Source: an uncultured Enterocloster sp. (lineage in GTDB: Bacteria > Bacillota > Clostridia > Lachnospirales > Lachnospiraceae). From it: a stretch of DNA of 6,304 nucleotides. A program made the translations under genes and the position numbers. This document shows positions 1 through 5,803 of the stretch, one piece after another; positions within the stretch are counted from its first letter, which is position 1, and each line of letters begins with the position of its first letter. Location: positions 1-6,304 of the forward strand of contig CALWMT010000161.1 in NCBI GenBank assembly GCA_944382045.1. The letters run 5' to 3'. Below the pieces are notes generated by a model. That model was not told the origin of the DNA. It made no database searches and worked only from the letters and a program-made list of their open reading frames with translations.

Positions 1-105
1 TCGCGGCAGTTCCTTTTGAATAATTATCTGGGCTGGAAATACCGCTCCCTTCACATAGTAGATGCCCTGAAAAGCCGGATGCCACTGCAGCGGCCTTCGC
101 CTCAT
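1..105 (-). pseudogene. Start of an apparently internally deleted Lachnospiraceae-type small protein gene (runs off window)
   Basis: Thirty-five in-frame codons run from an ATG at 105 to the window edge, so only the N-terminal end is visible. AGGAGG lies at 113-118, 7 nt before this ATG; an in-frame ATG at 111 is only 1 nt from it and is too close. The peptide begins MRRRPLQWHPAFQ and continues directly as GIYYVKGAVFPAQIII. From memory, LQWHPAF is the N-terminal signature, and G-[IV]-YY-x-x-G-x-x-FP-x-Q-[IL]-I the C-terminal signature, of a family of roughly 170-180 residues common in Lachnospiraceae, often annotated as hypothetical or related to PD-(D/E)XK/Rpn-type proteins. Here the two signatures abut, as if more than 100 codons between Q13 and G14 (about 64-69) had been lost in frame. 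I infer a deletion remnant. It could instead be a true short variant, and the rest lies outside the window. Confidence 0.45.
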
Positions 106-122
106 CCGCATTCCTCCTCTAT

Positions 123-151
123 AGTATACAAAAATACAATGCCTTTTTCAA
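123..151 (-). promoter_or_regulatory. Promoter-like site before the left-edge gene remnant
   Basis: TTGAAA (146-151) and TATACT (123-128) are separated by exactly 17 bp, a good sigma-A/sigma-70 type match. The -10 box ends only 5 nt before the AGGAGG of the downstream ORF, so a transcript starting 5-7 nt after it would begin at or inside the ribosome binding site. Either the leader is extremely short or the main transcript comes from further upstream. The flanking DNA is AT-rich, which raises the chance of an accidental match. Confidence 0.45.
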
Positions 152-193
152 TTCCATTTCAAAATCCATAAAAGGGTATCTGAAAATCGGCTG

Positions 194-225
194 AAAAGCC
201 TTACGACCGCCCCCAAAGGGCTTTT
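194..225 (-). terminator. Weak terminator-like or attenuator-like hairpin
   Basis: On the minus strand AAAAGCC (219-225) can pair with GGCTTTT (194-200), giving a 7-bp stem with an 18-nt loop that contains a G-rich run. The A/U-rich flanks make this look like a weak bidirectional intrinsic terminator. A competing small hairpin, GGCT-TTTC-AGCC (189-200), uses the same 3' arm, so the two structures are mutually exclusive, as in attenuators. The long loop and short T run keep confidence low. Confidence 0.3.
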
Positions 226-231
226 TCTGAA

Positions 232-247
232 TTCGAACTATTTCGAA
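232..247. repeat. Two TTCGAA palindromes one helical turn apart
   Basis: The six-base palindrome TTCGAA occurs at 232-237 and 242-247, so the starts are 10 bp apart and both copies face the same side of the helix. The pair lies just downstream of the promoter-like site at 274-302. It could be a small operator or simply AT-rich intergenic coincidence. Confidence 0.3.
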
Positions 248-269
248 CCAAATGGAAGAACTCCATTGG
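248..269. repeat. Inverted repeat at a putative transcription start
   Basis: CCAAATGGA (248-256) and TCCATTGG (262-269) form an 8-bp stem with one bulged base and a 5-nt loop. On the minus strand the repeat starts 5 nt after the TATAGT -10 box at 274-279. It could therefore be an operator overlapping the start point or the 5' hairpin of the transcript. Confidence 0.35.
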
Positions 270-273
270 ATTT

Positions 274-302
274 ACTATACCACAGTTAAGAAGGATATGC
301 AA
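274..302 (-). promoter_or_regulatory. Promoter-like site downstream of trmD
   Basis: TTGCAT (297-302) and TATAGT (274-279) are separated by 17 bp on the minus strand, with a TG upstream of the -10 box. A start is expected near 266-268. The site lies after the hairpin that follows trmD and before the left-edge gene remnant, so it could drive that gene through a leader of about 160 nt, or a short RNA ending at the hairpin around 194-225. Confidence 0.4.
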
Positions 303-337
303 CTTCAAAATATCACACTCTTGCCGCCCGGAAAAGG

Positions 338-375
338 CAGGGGAAAATCGCGCCTATACGCGCTCATTTCCCCTG
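338..375 (-). terminator. Probable intrinsic terminator of the miaB-mutS-trmD unit
   Basis: Arms 338-353 and 360-375 are complementary at 13 of 16 positions, including a 9-bp perfect outer stem (CAGGGGAAA in both arms) and a 4-bp inner GCGC stem closing a 6-nt loop. The minus-strand hairpin begins 8 nt after the trmD stop codon and is followed by CC and then TTTT (332-335). The position and stem strength fit a terminator. The internal mismatch bubble and short T run are weak points, so it may instead mainly protect the mRNA 3' end. Confidence 0.55.
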
Positions 376-382
376 TCTACTC

Positions 383-1330
383 TCAAAAAATTTCCTCAAG
401 CCGGGCAATGCACACCCGAAAATATCCAATCACATCCCGCAGATTGCAGCTGCCCGTCTTAAGGAGACGCTTGGCAAGCGCCATCCCCCGTCTCCCGGCC
501 CTGGGGCCCTGGCGCCTTTCGCCCAGCCGGTCCGCCCACTGGGCAAGCACCCGCTTAAGCTCAGCAAGCTCCGCCTGCTCCGACGGCGTCTCCACGTCCT
601 CCCTGGCAAGAAGCTCCTCCAAAAATTCCTGCTCCTTCAGAGAGAGAGCCGCCTCAGGCAGCAAATCCGGCCGCCGCTCCAGTGTCCGCCGGATGGCCTC
701 CTTTCTCCGCCAATCCTCAATCCGCTTGTGGTGGCCGGTGAGAAGAACCTCCGGCACGGAAAGCCCCCGGTAGACCGGAGGACGGGTGTACTGCGGATAC
801 TCCAGAAGGCCGCCGGAAAAGGACTCATCCTCAGCGGAAACATCATTTCCCAGGACCCCGGGCACAAGGCGGCTGATGCAGTCTATCATCACCATGGCGG
901 GAAGCTCTCCGCCGGTAAGCACAAAATCTCCCAGGGAAATATTGTCCGCATTCAAAAGCGTCAGCGCCCGCTCGTCAATCCCCTCATAATGGCCGCAGAG
1001 AAGGACCAAATCCTCCTCCCCCGCCAGCTCCTCTGCCACTGTCTGGCTGAACACGCGGCCCTGAGGGGTCAGGTACACGACCCGGGGACGCTTTCCCAGA
1101 CGGCTGCACAGGTCCTCATAGGCATCGCACACCGGGGCCGGCTGCATGACCATGCCTGCGCCCCCGCCGTAGGGCACATCGTCCACATGGCGGTGCTTGT
1201 CTGTGGAATACTCCCGGATATCGATGGCCTCCACAGATATGAGGCCATTTTCCATAGCCCGGCCTGTGATACTCACCCCCAGCCCATCCATAATCATCTG
1301 GGGAAATAATGTCAGTACATGAAAATTCAT
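383..1330 (-). CDS. trmD: tRNA (guanine-37-N1)-methyltransferase TrmD with C-terminal extension
   Basis: TrmD uses S-adenosylmethionine to make m1G37 in tRNAs that have G36G37, which prevents +1 frameshifting; it acts in the cytoplasm as a dimer of the SPOUT (trefoil-knot) class. Visible hallmarks are HVDDVPYGGGAGMVM (48-62), YLTPQGR (86-92), LLCGHYEGIDER (110-121), ISLGDFVLTGGE (131-142) and LLEYPQYTRP (175-184). Arg154 matches E. coli Arg154; the E. coli general base Asp169 aligns without gaps to Glu169, a substitution I recall in clostridial homologues. The ATG at 1330 is chosen because it forms an ATGA overlap with the mutS stop and has AAGGAG 5 nt upstream; an in-frame ATG five codons earlier lies upstream of that site. 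At 315 residues it exceeds the usual 230-255: about 70 basic, helix-like residues follow position 245. Its place after mutS, without rimM or rplS nearby, is unusual. Confidence 0.95.
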   Translation of the reverse strand: MNFHVLTLFPQMIMDGLGVSITGRAMENGLISVEAIDIREYSTDKHRHVDDVPYGGGAGMVMQPAPVCDAYEDLCSRLGKRPRVVYLTPQGRVFSQTVAEELAGEEDLVLLCGHYEGIDERALTLLNADNISLGDFVLTGGELPAMVMIDCISRLVPGVLGNDVSAEDESFSGGLLEYPQYTRPPVYRGLSVPEVLLTGHHKRIEDWRRKEAIRRTLERRPDLLPEAALSLKEQEFLEELLAREDVETPSEQAELAELKRVLAQWADRLGERRQGPRAGRRGMALAKRLLKTGSCNLRDVIGYFRVCIARLEEIF

Positions 1331-1343
1331 CCGTTCTCCTTCC
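1327..1343 (-). promoter_or_regulatory. mutS/trmD translational-coupling site (RBS plus ATGA)
   Basis: The mutS TGA (1327-1329) and the trmD ATG (1328-1330) share bases as ATGA. The trmD ribosome binding site, GGAAGGAG (1336-1343), lies within the last mutS codons. This arrangement usually lets terminating ribosomes re-initiate, so TrmD output should follow MutS translation. The overlap is seen directly; coupling is inferred. Confidence 0.8.
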
Positions 1344-3996
1344 ATCGGTTCCTTAGCTTTGTCTGCAGGCGGTACAGCGTATTTAAGGCATCAATCGGCG
1401 TCATGGTGGAAAGCTCCAGCCCCTCCAGCTCCCGCACAATGTCATCGTCCCGCACCGTGTCAAAGAAGGACAGCTGCTGCATGTCCACCTCGTCGGGCTT
1501 CGGCACCGCCTTGTGCTGGGTCACATTGGCGTTCGCCTGGGCAATCTCCTTGGCGCGGGCTGTAATATCATTGTCGCTCAGCTCCTCAGCAATCTCCTTG
1601 GCGCGGGCAATCACAGAATCCGGCACGCCCGCAAGCTTCGCCACCTGGATGCCGTAGCTCTTGTCCGCTCCGCCCCGCACGATTTTCCGGAGGAACACAA
1701 TGTCATCCCCCTGCTCCTTCACCGCAATGCAGTAATTCTTCACTCCGGCAATCGTGCCTTCCAGCTCCGTCAGCTCATGGTAATGGGTGGCAAAGAGCGT
1801 TTTCGCGCCCAAAAGCTTCGTATTGCTGATGTGCTCAATCACTGCCCAGGCAATGGAGAGGCCGTCAAAGGTGCTGGTCCCCCGGCCAATCTCGTCCAGG
1901 ACCAGCAGGCTGTTCCTTGTGGCATTGCGCAGAATATTGGCCACCTCGGTCATCTCCACCATAAAGGTGCTCTGGCCGCTGGCCAAATCGTCGGAAGCGC
2001 CCACCCGGGTGAAAATCCGGTCGCAGATGCCGATATCCGCCTCCTGGGCCGGCACAAAGCTCCCAATCTGGGCCATAAGCACAATCAGAGCCACCTGCCG
2101 CATGTAGGTGGATTTTCCCGCCATATTGGGGCCGGTGATGACAGAGAGCCGGTTCTTTCCATTGTCCAGAAATGTATCATTGGCCACGAACAAATCGTCC
2201 CGCATCATCTGCTCCACCACGGGATGGCGGCCATTTTTTATCTGAATCACGCCCTTCTCATTCATCGAGGGCTTTACATAGTTGCGCCGTGTGGCCACTG
2301 CGGACAGAGAGCAGAACACATCCACCGCCGCGATGGCCTTGGCCGTCTTCTGGATGCGCAGCACCTGGGCGGCGATTTCGTCCCGGACCTGGCAGAACAA
2401 ATCGTACTCCAGGGAAACCAGCTTCTCCTCCGCCCCCATGATAATATCCTCCAGCTCCTTAAGCTCATCCGTGGTATAGCGCTCCGCGTTTGTCAATGTC
2501 TGCTTGCGGATAAAATAGTCCGGCACCATGGATTTAAAGGAGTTTGTGACCTCAAAATAATAGCCGAATACCTTATTAAATTTGATTTTCAGGTTCTTGA
2601 TGCCAGTTTTGTCCTTCTCCCGTGTCTCCAGCTTGGCCAGCCAGTCCTTGCCCTCGGTCTTCGCCTGGCGGAGCCGGTCCGCCTCCTCCGAGAAGCCCTC
2701 CTTTATCATGCCGCCCTCCCGGACCGTGATGGGCGGGTCGTCCTCAATGGCGCGGCTGATGAGCGCATGCAGGTCCTCTAAGGGGTCCAGGTCACCGGCC
2801 AGCTCCTTTAGGATGGCGCTGTTAAACTCCGCAAGAATTCTGCGGATATGGGGAAGCATTTCCAGCGAGGTCTTAAAGGCAATCAAATCCCTGGGGTTGG
2901 CCGTCTTGTAGCTGATGCGGCCGATAAGCCGCTCCAGGTCATAGACGGGATTTAAATACTCGCAGATTTCCTCACGGGAAATATAATTCATATTCAGCTC
3001 CTCCACCACGTCCTGGCGGCGGATAATTTCTTCCTTATGAATCAGGGGCTGCTCAATCCATGTCCGAAGGAGCCTGGCGCCCATAGCCGTCTTGGTCTTG
3101 TCCAGCACCCACAGCAGGGTTCCCCTCTTCTGCTTCTCCCGCATGGTCTCCACCAGCTCCAGATTTCTCCTGGTGGAGGTGTCGATAATCATGTACTGGC
3201 CTGTGGAGTAGGGCGTGATGGCGGTGATGTGCTCCAGGGTGCTCTTCTGGGTCTCATACATGTAGGCCATAACCGCACCCGCCGCAATCACGCCGGTGGA
3301 GTAGTCGTCCAGCCCCAGCCCGGAGAGGGAGCCCACCCGAAAGTGCTCCCGCAGAATTTTCCGGCAGGACTCATCCCCGAAGAAATGGCTGTCCAGAGCG
3401 GATACCGCCACATTGCAGCGGTTTTTCAGGTCATCCAAATCCACGCCGGACATGTAAAAGGCATTGTTGCAGATAATTTCCGATGGGGAAAACTTATGAA
3501 TCTCGTCAAAGAGCTCCCGGCCCGTGTCAACCTCCGTCACCAGAAACTCCCCTGTGGTGATGTCCGCTGTGGAGACCCCATACTTCCCATCCATATATAC
3601 AATGCCCATGAGATAATTGTTCTTCGTCTCGTCCAGGGCCTGGGCGCTGGTGATGGTGCCCGGGGTCACCACCCGGATGACCTCCCGCTTCACCAGTCCC
3701 TTGGCCTGCTTGGGGTCCTCCATCTGCTCCGCGATGGCCACCTTGTAGCCGTGCTGCACCAGCCGGTAGAGATAGGAGTCCACCGCGTGGTAGGGCACCC
3801 CGCACATGGGAGCCCGCTCCGGCAGGCCACACTCCTTCCCCGTCAGGGTGATTTCCAGCACCTTGGACGCGGTCAGGGCATCGTCAAAAAACATTTCATA
3901 AAAATCCCCCAGGCGGTAAAACAGGATGCAGTCCGGGTACTCCTTTTTCGTCTCCATATAATGCTGCATCATGGGGGATAACTGTGATAAATCCAA
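1327..3996 (-). CDS. mutS: DNA mismatch repair protein MutS
   Basis: MutS recognises base mismatches and small loops as a dimeric sliding clamp and recruits MutL. All 889 residues look intact. The mismatch-reading Phe-x-Glu motif is F32-Y33-E34 in GDFYEMF. Connector, lever and clamp domains span about 125-560. The ABC ATPase carries Walker A GPNMAGKST (622-630), signature region ASGQSTFMVEM (672-682), Walker B LLVLDEIGRG (697-706) and an H-loop THYHEL (737-742). QLSFF (841-845) matches the beta-clamp-binding motif of MutS, followed by a C-terminal dimerisation tail. The start is TTG at 3996, with GAGAGGA ending 7 nt upstream; the first ATGs (codons 9-10) lack such a site, and residues 1-8 fit the family N-terminus. 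It follows miaB by 45 nt and overlaps trmD by 4 nt. mutL, the common next gene in Firmicutes, is absent here. Confidence 0.97.
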   Translation of the reverse strand: MDLSQLSPMMQHYMETKKEYPDCILFYRLGDFYEMFFDDALTASKVLEITLTGKECGLPERAPMCGVPYHAVDSYLYRLVQHGYKVAIAEQMEDPKQAKGLVKREVIRVVTPGTITSAQALDETKNNYLMGIVYMDGKYGVSTADITTGEFLVTEVDTGRELFDEIHKFSPSEIICNNAFYMSGVDLDDLKNRCNVAVSALDSHFFGDESCRKILREHFRVGSLSGLGLDDYSTGVIAAGAVMAYMYETQKSTLEHITAITPYSTGQYMIIDTSTRRNLELVETMREKQKRGTLLWVLDKTKTAMGARLLRTWIEQPLIHKEEIIRRQDVVEELNMNYISREEICEYLNPVYDLERLIGRISYKTANPRDLIAFKTSLEMLPHIRRILAEFNSAILKELAGDLDPLEDLHALISRAIEDDPPITVREGGMIKEGFSEEADRLRQAKTEGKDWLAKLETREKDKTGIKNLKIKFNKVFGYYFEVTNSFKSMVPDYFIRKQTLTNAERYTTDELKELEDIIMGAEEKLVSLEYDLFCQVRDEIAAQVLRIQKTAKAIAAVDVFCSLSAVATRRNYVKPSMNEKGVIQIKNGRHPVVEQMMRDDLFVANDTFLDNGKNRLSVITGPNMAGKSTYMRQVALIVLMAQIGSFVPAQEADIGICDRIFTRVGASDDLASGQSTFMVEMTEVANILRNATRNSLLVLDEIGRGTSTFDGLSIAWAVIEHISNTKLLGAKTLFATHYHELTELEGTIAGVKNYCIAVKEQGDDIVFLRKIVRGGADKSYGIQVAKLAGVPDSVIARAKEIAEELSDNDITARAKEIAQANANVTQHKAVPKPDEVDMQQLSFFDTVRDDDIVRELEGLELSTMTPIDALNTLYRLQTKLRNRWKENG
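1541..1608 (-). repeat. 20-bp direct repeat inside mutS
   Basis: An identical 20-bp sequence occurs at 1541-1560 and 1589-1608, a period of 48 bp (16 codons), so the frame is kept. It encodes the two copies of ARAKEIA at MutS residues 797-803 and 813-819, in the helix after the ATPase core. Flanking bases are not clearly similar. It may be a relic of an in-frame duplication, and loss of one period would delete 16 residues without a frameshift. Confidence 0.75.
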
Positions 3997-4003
3997 GTGT
4001 CGT

Positions 4004-4010
4004 TCCTCTC
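4004..4010 (-). promoter_or_regulatory. mutS ribosome binding site, which decides a TTG start
   Basis: GAGAGGA lies in the 45-nt gap after the miaB stop and ends 7 nt before the TTG at 3994-3996. No ATG or GTG start for mutS has a comparable site, so this element supports the rare start codon. I see no promoter in the gap, which fits cotranscription with miaB. Confidence 0.65.
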
Positions 4011-4041
4011 TTCTGTATTGTCTTTCTATATCAAATAGCGG

Positions 4042-5595
4042 CTATTTCTGACGGCCCATATAGTAAAACCCTCTGCTCTCCTCCAGATACACATCCACGA
4101 TTTTCCCAACTAACTCCGGTCCGCCGGGAAAATGGACCACGGTATTGTTGGAGAGCCGTCCGGTCACATAGCCCGGGTCGTGGTCCGAGACCTCCTCTAC
4201 CAGCACATCCTGGACCGTTCCCACATCCCGTCCGCAGAGGTCTGCGGCCCGCTTCTGGACCAGGGCCAGCAGCCGGTCAAAGCGCTCCTTCACCACGTCC
4301 TCCGGCACCTGGTCCTCCATGGCTGCCGCCGGGGTGCCGGTCCGCTTGGAGTAGATAAAGGTAAAGGCGCTGTCAAAGCCCACCCGGTCCACCACATCCA
4401 TGGTATCCAGAAAATCCTCCTCTGTCTCCCCCGGGAATCCCACGATGATGTCCGTAGTCAGGGAAATGCCCGGGACCGCCTTTTTTATCTTCTCCGCCAG
4501 AGCCAAAAACTGCTCCTTGGTATAACGCCGGTTCATGGCCTTTAAAATCCGGCTGCTCCCGGACTGGAGGGGCAGATGAAGGTGGCGGCATATTTTCTCA
4601 GACTCTGCCATCACCTGGATGAGCTCGTCCGACAAATCCTTGGGGTGAGAGGTCATAAAGCGGATGCGGCGGATTCCCTCCACCTGCTCCACCTCCTTGA
4701 GAAGCTTTGCAAATGTCATGGGCTGCTCCAGGGTTTTTCCGTAGGAATTCACGTTCTGCCCCAGAAGCATCACCTCCGCCACGCCCTCGTCCGCCAGGCG
4801 GCGCACCTCCGCCAGTATCTCCTCCGGCCTGCGGCTCCGCTCCCGGCCCCGGACATAGGGCACAATGCAGTAGCTGCAGAAATTATTGCAGCCGAACATG
4901 ATGTTGACCCCGGATTTAAAGGGGTACTTCCGGTCTGCGGGCAGGTCCTCCACAATCTGGTCCGTCCCCTCCCACACATCCACCAGCATCTTCTGCTTTC
5001 TGCCGGTGCTCACGGCCTCTCTCCGGCGGGCCAGGCAGCCGTCCACCAGCTCCGCCAGCTTGAACACATTGTGGGTCCCAAAAATCAAATCCACAAAGGG
5101 ATAGCTCTTTTTAATCCTCTCCACCTCGTCCGGCTCCTGCATCATGCAGCCGCACAGGCCCACGATGGTTTTCGGATGGCGCTTCTTCCAGCCGCCGGCC
5201 TGTCCCAGGTGGCCATATACCTTGAGGTTCGCGTTCTCCCGCACCGTGCAGGTGTTGTAGAGAATCAGGTCCGCGTCCTCGCTCTCCCGCATCTTATATT
5301 CAATGCATTCTAAGATGCCCCGGAACTTCTCCGCGTCCTTGGCGTTCATCTGGCAGCCGAAGGTGATGACCGCCGCTGTGCCGCAGACCCCTTCCGCCTC
5401 CATGGCCGCAAGCTCCTCCGCACCATAGCGCTTTAGGGCCTCCCCGGAGGCGATGTCCTCCGCGAACTGCTCTCTGAGCCGTCTTCTGGCGCTTGCCATA
5501 AAATAGTATTGGCGCGCAGGCTCCTCCTCGGGCGGCCCGGCGCTCAAATCAATATCGTCCAGTATCTTTTTAATTGTCTCTTTATTTAATTCCAT
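4042..5595 (-). CDS. miaB: tRNA-2-methylthio-N6-dimethylallyladenosine synthase MiaB
   Basis: MiaB is a radical-SAM methylthiotransferase that converts i6A37 to ms2i6A37 in tRNAs reading UNN codons, using two [4Fe-4S] clusters. The N-terminal UPF0004 domain supplies the auxiliary-cluster cysteines C81 (TFGCQMN), C116 (NTCTVRE) and C150 (CGCMMQ). The radical-SAM motif CNNFCSYC gives C236, C240 and C243. LPLQSGS (341-347) and TDIIVGFPGET (381-391) are further family motifs. A TRAM RNA-binding domain covers about 452-516. At 517 residues it is longer than typical (about 440-480). The extra length is an N-terminal region containing PARQYYFM, which I recall from clostridial MiaB, plus an acidic and Ala-rich stretch (about 40-70). 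The ATG at 5595 has AAGGAA 7 nt upstream. It is first in the miaB-mutS-trmD unit, behind a good promoter. Confidence 0.96.
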   Translation of the reverse strand: MELNKETIKKILDDIDLSAGPPEEEPARQYYFMASARRRLREQFAEDIASGEALKRYGAEELAAMEAEGVCGTAAVITFGCQMNAKDAEKFRGILECIEYKMRESEDADLILYNTCTVRENANLKVYGHLGQAGGWKKRHPKTIVGLCGCMMQEPDEVERIKKSYPFVDLIFGTHNVFKLAELVDGCLARRREAVSTGRKQKMLVDVWEGTDQIVEDLPADRKYPFKSGVNIMFGCNNFCSYCIVPYVRGRERSRRPEEILAEVRRLADEGVAEVMLLGQNVNSYGKTLEQPMTFAKLLKEVEQVEGIRRIRFMTSHPKDLSDELIQVMAESEKICRHLHLPLQSGSSRILKAMNRRYTKEQFLALAEKIKKAVPGISLTTDIIVGFPGETEEDFLDTMDVVDRVGFDSAFTFIYSKRTGTPAAAMEDQVPEDVVKERFDRLLALVQKRAADLCGRDVGTVQDVLVEEVSDHDPGYVTGRLSNNTVVHFPGGPELVGKIVDVYLEESRGFYYMGRQK

Positions 5596-5602
5596 CTTTA
5601 CA

Positions 5603-5621
5603 TTCCTTACTGTCCTTACTG
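5603..5621 (-). promoter_or_regulatory. Tandemly duplicated ribosome binding site of miaB
   Basis: On the minus strand CAGTAAGGA occurs twice, back to back (5613-5621 and 5604-5612), so two AAGGA cores are offset by 9 nt. The proximal AAGGAA (5603-5608) is 7 nt from the miaB ATG and is the likely working site. The distal copy is 16 nt away, too far for normal initiation, and may act as a standby site or be a neutral duplication. Confidence 0.6.
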
Positions 5622-5629
5622 CGTTTTTC

Positions 5630-5657
5630 GGAGGGAAGACCTTGGCGCCTTCCCTCC
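5630..5657 (-). promoter_or_regulatory. Perfect 9-bp hairpin in the miaB leader
   Basis: GGAGGGAAG (5630-5638) and CTTCCCTCC (5649-5657) form a perfect stem with a 10-nt loop. It lies about 10 nt after the expected transcription start and 9 nt before the duplicated ribosome binding site. On the minus strand it is followed by GAAAAACG, not a T run, so it is not a terminator in the miaB direction. A 5' stabilising hairpin or a protein-binding site is more likely. Confidence 0.6.
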
Positions 5658-5673
5658 CATTTCAACGGAATCC

Positions 5674-5702
5674 ATTATATATGATTTAGGGGATTTAGGC
5701 AA
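5674..5702 (-). promoter_or_regulatory. Promoter of the miaB-mutS-trmD unit
   Basis: TTGCCT (5697-5702), a 17-bp spacer and a perfect TATAAT (5674-5679) match the vegetative sigma-A consensus at 10 of 12 positions. The expected start is near 5667, giving a leader of about 70 nt. The site sits between the upstream terminator (5756-5786) and miaB. It is the only good promoter I see for the three-gene unit. Confidence 0.75.
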
Positions 5703-5755
5703 ACGAAAAGTCTCGCGGCTGCTCGAAAAAATCCCATCTTTGCATATCAATAGGC

Positions 5756-5786
5756 AAAAAAATCCCCCACCTGTTTTCGTGGGGGA
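5756..5786 (-). terminator. Strong Rho-independent terminator downstream of bioY
   Basis: On the minus strand TCCCCCAC (5779-5786) pairs perfectly with GTGGGGGA (5763-5770) around an 8-nt loop, followed by seven Ts (5756-5762). This is a textbook intrinsic terminator. It separates the bioY unit from the miaB unit and lies about 120 nt past the bioY stop, leaving room for the mini-ORF at 5804-5893. Confidence 0.92.
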
Positions 5787-5803
5787 ACGTGCCGCTGCCG
5801 GCT

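Noticed and set aside
228..255. tRNA-like GGTTCGAA (T-loop signature) on the minus strand, considered as a tRNA or att-site remnant
   Set aside because: The flanks do not form a 5-bp T stem, and no acceptor or anticodon arm is present.
252..1309. Plus-strand ORFs opposite trmD (252-773 and 728-1309)
   Set aside because: They are antisense to an intact trmD, with low-complexity Ser/Arg-rich or His-rich translations. The first also crosses the terminator hairpin after trmD.
1330..1345. Upstream ATG at 1345 as the trmD start (320 residues)
   Set aside because: The AAGGAG lies after this ATG. The ATG at 1330 has correct spacing, overlaps the mutS stop, and begins the conserved MNFHVLTLFP.
1513..2781. 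Long plus-strand ORF (422 codons) antisense to mutS
   Set aside because: It lies wholly opposite a mutS with all family motifs. It has a His/Leu/Gly-rich composition typical of the reverse complement of GC-rich coding DNA, and no ribosome binding site or recognisable domain.
3037..3981. Plus-strand ORF (314 codons) opposite the 5' half of mutS
   Set aside because: Same reasons: a mirror of mutS codon structure, with no domain I recognise and no promoter or ribosome binding site.
4576..5313. Plus-strand ORF (245 codons) opposite miaB
   Set aside because: It is a His/Leu-rich shadow of miaB, without start signals.
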